DNA of 7,577 nucleotides from Anaerolineales bacterium. GTDB lineage: Bacteria; Chloroflexota; Anaerolineae; Anaerolineales; UBA11657. The notes below the pieces were generated by a model, which worked only from the letters and a program-made list of their open reading frames with translations, did no database searches and was not told where the DNA came from. This document shows positions 1 to 6,499 of the stretch, one piece after another. Position 1 is the first letter of the stretch, and every line of letters starts with the position of its first letter. The stretch spans positions 1-7,577 of the forward strand of contig CANNEJ010000062.1 in the NCBI GenBank assembly GCA_947503585.1. Direction: 5' to 3'. The position numbers and the translations under genes are program-made.

Positions 1-662
1 GTGATAGTGCCGGCTGTGTCCATGCGCGTATAGCTAAGGTAGTAAGATGCGTTGCCGGCTTCCGCGCTCTTGGGGCTGAGGCCGCTGTTGCCATGCGCCA
101 CAATCGGCTTGCGCGTGTCAAGCGTCAGGTCCAGCGCAAAGTCGCCTTCTTTGGCGTGCAGCTGCAGGCGCGTGCCCTCCGCGTTCAAGCTGTCTGCGCG
201 CCAGTCTTCCAGCCACACCTGGTAGGGCGCACCGCTGGCGCCGGCCAGGTCGGCCGCACCGCGGCTAAAGCGCTCGGCAAAGTGATGCTTGTCGCCGGCG
301 ACATCGGTGATGGCAAAGTGCGCGAAGTAAATTTGGTTGGTGGCCAGGCTTGATGTGCGCGGCGGGGCTGCGCCGGGTGTTAGCCCGCGCCGGAAAAATG
401 TAAGCTGGTAGCCAAAGTGCCGGCCGGCTGCGTCCTGCAGATTGCCGGTGTAATACCACCACTCAGTTTGGAAGTCCACATGCGGGCCATTGTCCAGTGG
501 CAGCTGGAACGGCTGCGGCGCGTAGGCCTTGGCAAATCCCGGCACCGCTGTGCTGGCCAGCTGCAGCTGGGGCACTGCGGCGGGTGGCGGTGGCGCGGCC
601 CACAGCCACGCAGCGCCTGCAGCCAGCAGCACGGCAAACCCGACTGCAAAGGTGGTGCGCAT
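1..662 (-). CDS. AttH/CrtC-family lipocalin-like exported protein (C-terminus cut by window edge)
   Basis: 220 residues are visible; the 3' end lies beyond base 1. Residues 1-22 form a Sec-type signal peptide: Arg2, a hydrophobic run at about 5-21, and probable cleavage near Ala22-Ala23. A Pro/Ala-rich linker (24-30) follows. There is no lipobox Cys, so the protein is probably secreted or periplasm-like and not a lipoprotein. The family hallmarks are EWWYYTGNL (67-75), FGYQLTFFR (83-91), YFAHFAITD (112-120), ERFSRG (130-135) and VWLEDW (149-154). These match the carotenoid 1,2-hydratase/AttH (DUF2006-type, two-lipocalin-domain) superfamily, whose members usually run about 350-390 residues, so roughly 60% is seen. 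Start choice: an in-frame TAA lies 7 bases upstream of this ATG (669-671), so no earlier start is possible. The only purine-rich SD-like motif (AGGAG, 684-688) overlaps the permease stop and lies 21 bases away. It follows an ABC ATPase and permease, as in attEFGH clusters. Lipid or isoprenoid binding is inferred from the fold. Carotenoid hydratase activity is not implied, as no carotenoid genes are nearby. Confidence 0.88.
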   Translation of the reverse strand, partial: MRTTFAVGFAVLLAAGAAWLWAAPPPPAAVPQLQLASTAVPGFAKAYAPQPFQLPLDNGPHVDFQTEWWYYTGNLQDAAGRHFGYQLTFFRRGLTPGAAPPRTSSLATNQIYFAHFAITDVAGDKHHFAERFSRGAADLAGASGAPYQVWLEDWRADSLNAEGTRLQLHAKEGDFALDLTLDTRKPIVAHGNSGLSPKSAEAGNASYYLSYTRMDTAGTI

Positions 663-680
663 TGGCGTTTAGGCTGCTGC

Positions 681-3221
681 CTACTCCTGACGCAAGCCGG
701 CAGCCACCGGCATGCGGTGCTGGCGCCAGAGCGGGTAAACCGCTGCCAGCAGCGCAGCCAGAATGCTAATCAGCAGCGCCTGCCCAAACGGCAGCGCTGG
801 CACTTGCATTTGAATGGTCCAGCCAAACGAGCGCAGGTTGATGACATAGATGAGGACGTAGGAAAGCACGTAGCCGGTGGGCAGCGAGAACAGGCCGGCC
901 GCCGCGCCCATCAAGCCCGTCTCCATTAGGGCGAGGCCGTTGAGCTGCGCGCGCCCGAGGCCCACGGCTTGCATGGTGGCCAGCTCGCGCGTGCGCTCCA
1001 GCTGCAGCGCCATCAATGCGCTCAACACGCCAATGAATGCAACCAGCACCGCCAGGACGCGCAGCGCATCTGTGATGGCAAAGGTGCGGTCAAACACCAG
1101 CAGCGCCTGCTCGCGCAGCGCGCGGTTGGATACAACGCTGAGCGCACTGCCCGCCAGCGCCGTGCGCAGGTTGGCGGCCACGCCATCCGTTGTGTAGCCG
1201 GGCGCCACCGAAACCGCCAGCGAAGAAATTCCGCGGTCATCCCAGTACTGGTCGTACACCGCGCGCGCCATGAAAACCACGCCCTGATCGGAGGCGTAGT
1301 CATACACCACAGCCGCCACCGGAAAAGTCTGCTCGCCGCGGTCGGTGCGCAGGGTTACGCTCGCGCCTTTGCGCGGCAGTGCGTGGCGGTATGCAAACGG
1401 CTCGCTCACCAGCACGCTGCCCGCCTGCACCGCATCCCAGATTTGCTCCGGCGTCCCGTCTTCAAAGCGGTACACGCGCCGGTCGCGCTGCATGCGCGCA
1501 TCAAACACCGCGAGGCGCACCTCGCCGAACTGGCTTAAGGCGGTTGTGCCGCGAATGGTCTCTACGGTTTGCACGCCGGGCACTGCGCTTACGATAGGCA
1601 GCACCGCAGCAGAAAGGGTGGAGGCTGGCCCGGTGGCGCCGATGACGGGCGCTGTAATGAAAAGATCTGCGCTGAGCGTGAGCTCCAGCCAGTTGATGAC
1701 GGTGTCGCGGAAGCTGCGGGTCATAATGCTGACGGCCAGAGTGACGCTTACCGCCACCATCAGCGCGGCAATGGCCACGGCCGTGCGGCTGAGCGACTTG
1801 CTGACGGAGCGCGCAGCCATGCGCCCCAGCGTGCCCGCCATGTGCCCGAGCGTGAAACCCGCCAGGTGCATCAGCAAGAGCGTAGTGCCGGGCACAAGCA
1901 ATGCTGCGCCCAGCACCAGCATAAACATGCCCGCAAAGCCGGCCAGCAGTGAGGACGGAATAGCAAACAGCACGCCGGCGCCGCTGCCAATCAGCAGCAC
2001 GGCCGCAACGCTCAGCAATGGTATCTGGCCGCGCACGCGGTCTTCCAGTGAGCTGCGGCGCATGGCGGTGACGGGCGCGACGCGCGCTGCCTCATAAGCC
2101 GGCAGCGCAGCCGCAAACAAACTTGCGCCAATGCCCAGCACCACCCCTTTGGCAACGGTGAAGAACGCCAGCGGCGCATCGCGCACGGTGCTTACGTAGT
2201 ACAAGTCGTTGATGGTTTGCGTTACGAGGCGCACCGCGCTTTGCCCCAGCACCCAGCCCAGCGCCACGCCGGCAGCCGCGCCCACGGCGGAGATGACGGC
2301 CGCTTCCAGCATCACGAGCGCAAACAGCTGCTGGCCGGTGACGCCCAGCGCGCGCAGCGTGCCCAGCACCGCCCGGCGCTGCACCACCGAAAACATCACC
2401 GTGTTGTAAATGAGAAACATGCCCACAACCAAAGCCAGCAGGCTGAGCGCGGAAAGATTTAACTGGAAGGCGTCCGCCAGGTTGCCGATCGTTTTGGTTT
2501 GCTCTGTAGCCGGCGCCAGGCGCACGGAAGCAGGCAGCCGTTTTTGGAGCAGGTCCAGCTCGGGCTGCGTCGCAATCAAATCCACATAGGACAGGCTGCC
2601 TTCCATGCCCAGCAGTTCTTGCGCGGTGGACACATCCATTAGCAGCATGCCATCCAGTGCGCGGCGTAGGCCGTCCGTGCCGGGGTCAAGCACCGCCCAA
2701 ATGTTCACGCGCACTTCGCGGTCATTGGCCAGCAACAGCAGCTGCCCGCCGGGCGCCAGCCCGTAGCGCTGCGCCAGCCGGATGGGCACTACTACGCTGT
2801 AGGGCTGCGTATAAAAGCCGGTGAAGTCCGCGGGCAGCGCGCTGCCGGTGCCAAGGAAGTTGCGGAAGGGCGCCTCCGCGGATGGGTCAATGCCCATGAT
2901 GCGCAGCGGCTGCGCATCCAGATCCGGCGCCAGCACGGTGCCGGTAACCACGGGTGCGGCTGCGCGCAGGCCAAGCTCTGTGCGCACGCGGCGGTAAATG
3001 TCTTCTGCCACCACGCCGGAGTTGCCGCGGATCTGATGCGTGGCGCGCCCCACAATTGTTTCGGCGCTGAGCGCAAAGCCGCGGCTGGCGCTGGTGTTGG
3101 CAAGATCGATGGCTACCACCACCGCCACGCCCAGCGCCACGCCCAGCAGCATCAGCACCATCTGCACCGGGCGGCGCTGCATGTCGCGCACGCCGGTGAG
3201 CAGCAAAGTGCGGGTCAGCAC
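681..3221 (-). CDS. FtsX-like ABC exporter permease, two fused halves (AttF/AttG- or YbbP-like)
   Basis: 846 residues from a GTG start. Topology read from hydrophobicity: TM1 about 21-41; a large extracytoplasmic domain about 42-255; TM2-4 at about 257-279, 300-325 and 354-378; two linking TMs at about 401-420 and 424-455; then a second half with one TM at 480-502, an extracytoplasmic domain at 503-715, and three TMs at about 718-740, 760-795 and 811-832. This is the ten-TM tandem MacB_PCD/FtsX layout. The cytoplasmic ends of the FtsX domains carry the typical motifs RRAVLGTLRALG (282-293) and RTRELATMQAVG (743-754), which contact the ATPase. The open frame extends upstream to an ATG at 3308, but that would overlap the ATPase gene by 86 bases. 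The GTG at 3219-3221, one base after the ATPase TAA, gives a normal N-terminus (LTRTLLLTGVRDMQRRP then TM1), so I prefer it. There is no clear SD, so translation probably relies on coupling. The substrate is unknown; the family moves or extracts lipids, lipoproteins or peptides and is not an importer. Confidence 0.9.
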   Translation of the reverse strand: MLTRTLLLTGVRDMQRRPVQMVLMLLGVALGVAVVVAIDLANTSASRGFALSAETIVGRATHQIRGNSGVVAEDIYRRVRTELGLRAAAPVVTGTVLAPDLDAQPLRIMGIDPSAEAPFRNFLGTGSALPADFTGFYTQPYSVVVPIRLAQRYGLAPGGQLLLLANDREVRVNIWAVLDPGTDGLRRALDGMLLMDVSTAQELLGMEGSLSYVDLIATQPELDLLQKRLPASVRLAPATEQTKTIGNLADAFQLNLSALSLLALVVGMFLIYNTVMFSVVQRRAVLGTLRALGVTGQQLFALVMLEAAVISAVGAAAGVALGWVLGQSAVRLVTQTINDLYYVSTVRDAPLAFFTVAKGVVLGIGASLFAAALPAYEAARVAPVTAMRRSSLEDRVRGQIPLLSVAAVLLIGSGAGVLFAIPSSLLAGFAGMFMLVLGAALLVPGTTLLLMHLAGFTLGHMAGTLGRMAARSVSKSLSRTAVAIAALMVAVSVTLAVSIMTRSFRDTVINWLELTLSADLFITAPVIGATGPASTLSAAVLPIVSAVPGVQTVETIRGTTALSQFGEVRLAVFDARMQRDRRVYRFEDGTPEQIWDAVQAGSVLVSEPFAYRHALPRKGASVTLRTDRGEQTFPVAAVVYDYASDQGVVFMARAVYDQYWDDRGISSLAVSVAPGYTTDGVAANLRTALAGSALSVVSNRALREQALLVFDRTFAITDALRVLAVLVAFIGVLSALMALQLERTRELATMQAVGLGRAQLNGLALMETGLMGAAAGLFSLPTGYVLSYVLIYVINLRSFGWTIQMQVPALPFGQALLISILAALLAAVYPLWRQHRMPVAAGLRQE

Positions 3222-3222
3222 C

Positions 3223-3921
3223 TTAGCCCGCGTCCGGCTCGAGGTGGCCGTGGGTGATATTAAAAACGCGGTCAGCCAGCGCTGCCACGCGCCGGCTGTG
3301 GGTGACAATCAGCAGGCTGCGCCCGTCGCGGCGCGTCACGCGGTCAAGCAGGTCCATCACCAGCTGGCTGTTGGCTTCATCCAGGTTGCCGGTGGGCTCA
3401 TCTGCCAGCACCAGGCGCGGGTCGCATACCAAGGCGCGCGCAATTGCCACGCGCTGCTGCTCGCCGCCGGAAAGTTTGTCCGGGAATGCGTCGCGCCGCG
3501 CCGCCAGGCCCACTTCATCCAGCAGCTGCAGCGCACGCGTGGTGACGGTGCGCGCGTGTACGCCACCCGCCAGCTCGGCCGGCAGCGCCACGTTCTCGTA
3601 AACCGTGAGCGTGGGAATCAGGTTGAAGAACTGGAACACAAAGCCGATGTGGTCACGCCGGAACTCGGTGCGCCGGCGCGGCGACAAGTCTGTGACACAC
3701 TGGCCGTCCACAAAGATGCGGCCGGAGTCAGGCTCGTCGATGCCGGCAATCAGGTTGAGCAGCGTGCTTTTGCCGGTGCCGCTGCGGCCGCGGATGGCCA
3801 CCAGCTCGCCGGTGCAAAAGGTTGCATCGGCCGCATCCAGGATGGGGCGCAGCTGGCCGCCTTCCACATAGTGTTTGGATAGCTTTTCGAGCCGGACGAC
3901 TTCGGCGGATTGCGCGGGCAT
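3223..3921 (-). CDS. ABC transporter ATP-binding protein (LolD/MacB/AttE-like)
   Basis: 232-residue nucleotide-binding subunit that powers the adjacent FtsX-like permease from the cytoplasmic side. All ATPase motifs are intact: Walker A GRSGTGKST (45-53), Q-loop Gln97 in FVFQFFN, signature LSGGEQQR (150-157), Walker B LVLADEP (170-176, catalytic Glu175), D-loop NLD (179-181) and H-loop His208. The Q-loop context GFVFQFFNLIPTLTVYENV and the GEQQR signature are typical of the LolD/MacB/YbbA branch (family 3.A.1.122/125 type exporters). The frame stays open to a GTG at 3981, which would add 20 residues. The ATG at 3919-3921 gives the usual family length and N-terminus, so it is chosen, although neither start has a good SD. 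The TAA stop is followed after one base by the permease GTG, which supports a two-subunit operon. Two copies presumably pair with one fused permease. Confidence 0.92.
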   Translation of the reverse strand: MPAQSAEVVRLEKLSKHYVEGGQLRPILDAADATFCTGELVAIRGRSGTGKSTLLNLIAGIDEPDSGRIFVDGQCVTDLSPRRRTEFRRDHIGFVFQFFNLIPTLTVYENVALPAELAGGVHARTVTTRALQLLDEVGLAARRDAFPDKLSGGEQQRVAIARALVCDPRLVLADEPTGNLDEANSQLVMDLLDRVTRRDGRSLLIVTHSRRVAALADRVFNITHGHLEPDAG

Positions 3922-3970
3922 GATTTTGTTGTTGGCAGCGGGTTGCTGAGCGCGCGTGCTGTGGATAACA

Positions 3971-4015
3971 CCCGCCGGCACTGCTTCAGCGACATTAGTT
4001 TAGCAAACCGGCGGG
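3971..4015 (-). terminator. GC-rich stem-loop between hisI and the ABC ATPase gene (possible terminator)
   Basis: CCCGCCGG at 3971-3978 and CCGGCGGG at 4008-4015 are perfect 8-base inverted arms separated by 29 bases. A further TGCT/AGCA pairing inside could lengthen the stem. The first arm begins one base after the hisI stop codon on the transcribed strand. No U-tract follows (the transcript continues UGUUAUCC), so it is not a textbook intrinsic terminator. It may attenuate, stabilise the his mRNA 3' end, or be chance in GC-rich DNA. Confidence 0.3.
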
Positions 4016-4016
4016 C

Positions 4017-4355
4017 TCATGGCAGTTGTTGTCCAAGCTGCAGCTCTTGAAAGAAGCAGGCGGGCCGGCCAGTGTGGCAGGCGGGGCCGGTTGGGTTTAC
4101 GCGCAGCAGCAGCGTGTCGCCGTCGCAGTCGGCGAGCAGCGCCACCACGTGCAGTACATTGCCGGAGGTGGCGCCCTTGTGCCATAAGCACTGGCGGCTG
4201 CGGCTCCAAAAATGCGCCTCGCGTGTTTGGCGCGTGAGGCGCAGCGCCTCGGCGTTCATCCACGCCAGCATCAGCACCTGCCCGCTGGCGGCATCCTGCG
4301 CCACCGCGGCCAGCAGCCCGTGCTCGTCAAACTTTAGTTCGGGTTCAGGGTTCAT
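4017..4355 (-). CDS. hisI: phosphoribosyl-AMP cyclohydrolase
   Basis: 112 residues, a single-domain HisI that hydrolyses the adenine ring of phosphoribosyl-AMP to give ProFAR (histidine step 3), in the cytoplasm. Family blocks present: FWSRSRQCLWHKGATSGN (49-66), DCDGD (76-80) and GPACHTGRPACF (90-101). The zinc ligands are expected to be Cys77, Cys93 and Cys100, and the magnesium-binding aspartates Asp76, Asp78 and Asp80. All are intact. The length fits the monofunctional enzyme. There is no C-terminal HisE (phosphoribosyl-ATP pyrophosphatase) domain, so HisE must be encoded elsewhere. The ATG overlaps the end of hisF by 11 bases and has a GGAG Shine-Dalgarno 8 bases upstream (4364-4367). 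It is the last his gene of the block. Confidence 0.97.
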   Translation of the reverse strand: MNPEPELKFDEHGLLAAVAQDAASGQVLMLAWMNAEALRLTRQTREAHFWSRSRQCLWHKGATSGNVLHVVALLADCDGDTLLLRVNPTGPACHTGRPACFFQELQLGQQLP

Positions 4356-5127
4356 GGGTTTGGCTCCGCACGGGCAGCCCCGCGCTGCGCAGTGCCTGTT
4401 TTACATCTGCAATGGTGAGCTGCCGGTCATGGAAAACTGACGCACCGAGCGCCGCGGCAGCGCCCGCGTCCTGCAGCACCGCGCAAAAATGCTGCGTGCT
4501 GCCGGCGCCGCCACTGGCAATCACCGGCACCGGTACGGCTGCGGTAATCGCGCGCGTCAGCTCCAAGTCAAAGCCGGCGCGGGTGCCGTCGGCATCCATG
4601 CTGGTTAGCAAAATTTCGCCCGCGCCGGCGGCCACGCCCTGCACCGCCCACGCGCGCGCATCGCGGCCCGTGGCAACGCGCCCGCCGTTCACCACCACCT
4701 CCCAGCGCAGCGGCTGCGCTGCCGGCACGCGGCGCGCGTCGATGGCCAGCACCATGCACTGGCTGCCAAAGCGCGCAGCGCCGGCAGCCAGCAGCTGCGG
4801 GTCGCGCACTGCGGCGGAGTTAATGCTCACCTTGTCGGCGCCGGCCAGCAGCAATGCGCGCATGTCCGCCACACTGCGCACGCCGCCGCCCACCGTCAAC
4901 GGAATGAACACGCAGTCCGCCACACGCCGCACTGTTTCAAGCGTTGTCTGCCGGCCTTCGTGCGTGGCGGAGATGTCCAGAAACACCAGCTCATCAGCGC
5001 CCCACGCGTCGTAGCAACGCGCCTGCTCCACCGGGTCGCCGGCATCGCGCAGTTGTTGAAAGCGCACGCCCTTCACCACGCGTCCGCGGTCGATATCCAG
5101 GCAGGCGATGATGCGCCGCGCCAGCAT
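4345..5127 (-). CDS. hisF: imidazole glycerol phosphate synthase, cyclase subunit HisF
   Basis: 260-residue (beta/alpha)8 barrel. It uses ammonia from HisH to convert PRFAR to imidazole glycerol phosphate and AICAR, linking histidine and purine synthesis. From the chosen ATG the catalytic aspartates fall at Asp11 (ACLDIDRGRVVKG) and Asp130 (LAIDARR), and the gate lysine at Lys19. These are the same numbers as in the well-studied Thermotoga enzyme, which strongly supports this start. Other family blocks: ELVFLDISATHEGR, PLTVGGGVRS, DKVSINSAA, EILLTSMDADGT and PVIASGGAG. The frame opens three codons earlier at a GTG (5136), but the ATG at 5125-5127 forms a TGATG junction with the hisA stop and matches the usual MLA-RRII start. 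Translation is probably coupled to hisA. The stop overlaps hisI by 11 bases. All key residues are intact. Confidence 0.97.
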   Translation of the reverse strand: MLARRIIACLDIDRGRVVKGVRFQQLRDAGDPVEQARCYDAWGADELVFLDISATHEGRQTTLETVRRVADCVFIPLTVGGGVRSVADMRALLLAGADKVSINSAAVRDPQLLAAGAARFGSQCMVLAIDARRVPAAQPLRWEVVVNGGRVATGRDARAWAVQGVAAGAGEILLTSMDADGTRAGFDLELTRAITAAVPVPVIASGGAGSTQHFCAVLQDAGAAAALGASVFHDRQLTIADVKQALRSAGLPVRSQTHEP

Positions 5128-5888
5128 CAGGTGCACCCGCCGGGCGGCATGCCTGCAGCCAGCTCGCGCAGCAGTGCGGGCAGCTGTACCTGGCCTTCAT
5201 ACAATGCGCGCCCCACAATCACGCCGGCCAGGCCGGCCGCGCGCGCTGCGTGCACATCACTGGCTGCCTGCACGCCGCCGGATGCAATCACCTGCAAGCC
5301 GCTGCTTTGCGCCAGGGCGCAGGTGGCCGAAAGGTTGAGCCCCTGCTGCATGCCATCGCGCTCCACATCCGTAAAGATGATGGTGCGCACACCCTGCTGC
5401 TGCAGCGTGCCAGCCAGCGCCGTGGCGCTGATGCCGGCACCGGCGGCCCAGCCTTTGATGCGTACTTCGCCGGCGTGCGCGTCGATGCCGGCGGCAATGC
5501 GTTCCGCCCCAAACTGCGCCAGGGCTGCAGCCACTAGCGCCGGCTGCGTGGCGGCAGCGGTGCCCAGCACTACGCGCTGCACGCCCAGCTGCAGCGCCTG
5601 CGCAATGGCGGGCAGTGTGCGCAGCCCGCCGCCAAACTGCACGCGCGCGCCGCTGCGCAGGATGGCTGCCAGAGCCAGCGCGTTGGCGCTGCCATCTTCG
5701 CCAAATGCCCCGTCCAAATTGACCACATGCAGCCACGCTGCGCCGGCCGCCAGCCATTGCTGCGCAATTTGCAATGGCGCGCTGCTGTAGCCGGTCTCGC
5801 GCAGCGGATCGCCCTGCTGCAGGCGCACCACGCGCCCGGCGCGCAGGTCGATGGCCGGATACACCGTGAACTCTGCGCTGGTGTTCAT
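5127..5888 (-). CDS. hisA: ProFAR isomerase (1-(5-phosphoribosyl)-5-[(5-phosphoribosylamino)methylideneamino]imidazole-4-carboxamide isomerase)
   Basis: 253-residue barrel enzyme that performs the Amadori rearrangement of ProFAR to PRFAR, the substrate of HisF/HisH. Catalytic Asp14 lies in VYPAIDLRAGRVVRL, and the second acid/base Asp136 in AAGIDAHAGEVRIKGW. Phosphate-binding loops are FGGGLR (85-90), VVLGT (106-110), VIASGGV (200-206) and GVIVGRALYEG (222-232). It is paralogous to HisF; the order of motifs and the IDLRAGRVVRL start identify it as HisA and not HisF. TrpF-like dual function (PriA) cannot be excluded, but nothing suggests it. The ATG overlaps the hisH stop in an ATGA junction, and the stop overlaps hisF by one base. 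The SD is weak, consistent with coupled translation. The length is slightly above the usual 240-245 because of a short Gly/Pro-rich tail ending GGCT. Confidence 0.97.
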   Translation of the reverse strand: MNTSAEFTVYPAIDLRAGRVVRLQQGDPLRETGYSSAPLQIAQQWLAAGAAWLHVVNLDGAFGEDGSANALALAAILRSGARVQFGGGLRTLPAIAQALQLGVQRVVLGTAAATQPALVAAALAQFGAERIAAGIDAHAGEVRIKGWAAGAGISATALAGTLQQQGVRTIIFTDVERDGMQQGLNLSATCALAQSSGLQVIASGGVQAASDVHAARAAGLAGVIVGRALYEGQVQLPALLRELAAGMPPGGCT

Positions 5889-6499
5889 CCGCGCTCAACA
5901 AAGTTGCGCAGCATTTGCAGCCCCACGGCCTGGCTCTTCTCCGGGTGGCACTGAATGCCATAGATGGCAGCGCGGCCCACAACGGCGCTGAAGCGCAAGC
6001 CGTGCTCGCACCAGGCCAGCGTATCGGCCGGCAGCGCATCGCAGTAGTAGCCATGATTAAAGTAAGCGTGGCTGCCGGCTGGCAGGCCGTGCAGTAACGG
6101 ACTTTCAAATCCGGGCTGCAGCACATTCCAGCCCGTATGCGGCACGCGCTCGGGCGCGCCCACAGCAAACTCAAAGCGCCGCACCGCGCCCGGCAGCAGC
6201 CCAAGCCCGGTGTGTTCGCCATGCTCGCTGCTGCGCTCAAACAGCAGCTGCATGCCCACGCAAATGCCCAGCAGCGGGCGTTCGCGGGCCAGCGCCAGCA
6301 GCGCCGGCACAAGCCCCGCCGCTGCCAGGCCGCGCATGCAATCGCCAAATGCGCCCACGCCCGGCAGCACAATCTTGTCCGCCGTTTCCAGCTCGGCCGC
6401 GCTGCGCGCCAGCTGCACGCTGGCACCCACGGCGCACAATGCTTTCTCTACGCTGCGCAAGTTGCCGCTGCCGTAATCCACCAATGCAATCGTGGTCAC
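5885..6499 (-). CDS. hisH: imidazole glycerol phosphate synthase, glutamine amidotransferase subunit HisH
   Basis: 204-residue class I glutaminase that releases ammonia for HisF. The triad is complete: nucleophile Cys80 in LLGICVGMQLLFE, and His185 and Glu187 in YGIQCHPEKSQ. The N-terminal block is IALVDYGSGNLRSVEKAL, and the oxyanion-side loop is LPGVGAFGDCM (45-55). The motif usually read as YFVHSYY is YFNHGYYC here (146-153), a mild variant in a loop near the active site. The start is GTG (6497-6499), overlapping the hisB TGA as GTGA, with an AAAGG Shine-Dalgarno 6 bases upstream (6506-6510). Length and motifs are normal. It sits two genes from its partner hisF, with hisA between them, as in many bacterial his operons. 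Confidence 0.97.
   Translation of the reverse strand: MTTIALVDYGSGNLRSVEKALCAVGASVQLARSAAELETADKIVLPGVGAFGDCMRGLAAAGLVPALLALARERPLLGICVGMQLLFERSSEHGEHTGLGLLPGAVRRFEFAVGAPERVPHTGWNVLQPGFESPLLHGLPAGSHAYFNHGYYCDALPADTLAWCEHGLRFSAVVGRAAIYGIQCHPEKSQAVGLQMLRNFVERG

Noticed and set aside
1345..2097. 250-codon open frame on the plus strand opposite the permease gene
   Set aside because: It is antisense to a clear membrane protein. The translation is Ser/Arg/Ala-rich low-complexity with no recognisable motif, as expected for shadow frames in GC-rich DNA.
681..3308. Possible frameshift or gene fusion error in the long permease
   Set aside because: The frame is continuous, with both halves and the linking membrane segments in sensible order and uniform codon style, so a natural fused permease is the simpler reading.
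3040..3882. 280-codon plus-strand open frame opposite the ABC ATPase gene
   Set aside because: The minus-strand ATPase has every ABC motif in order; the antisense product has biased composition and no hydrophobic core pattern.
3922..4016. Possible promoter for the ABC module in the gap after hisI
   Set aside because: I could not find a -35/-10 pair with sensible spacing; TTATCC-like and TTTGCT-like strings are too far apart.
4412..5014. 200-codon plus-strand open frame opposite hisF
   Set aside because: hisF on the minus strand has all catalytic residues; the opposite frame has no family motifs and no ribosome-binding site that I can see.
5257..6426. 389-codon minus-strand open frame crossing hisA and hisH in another frame
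   Set aside because: It overlaps two well-supported genes on the same strand. Its Trp/Cys/Arg-rich composition is typical of an out-of-frame reading.
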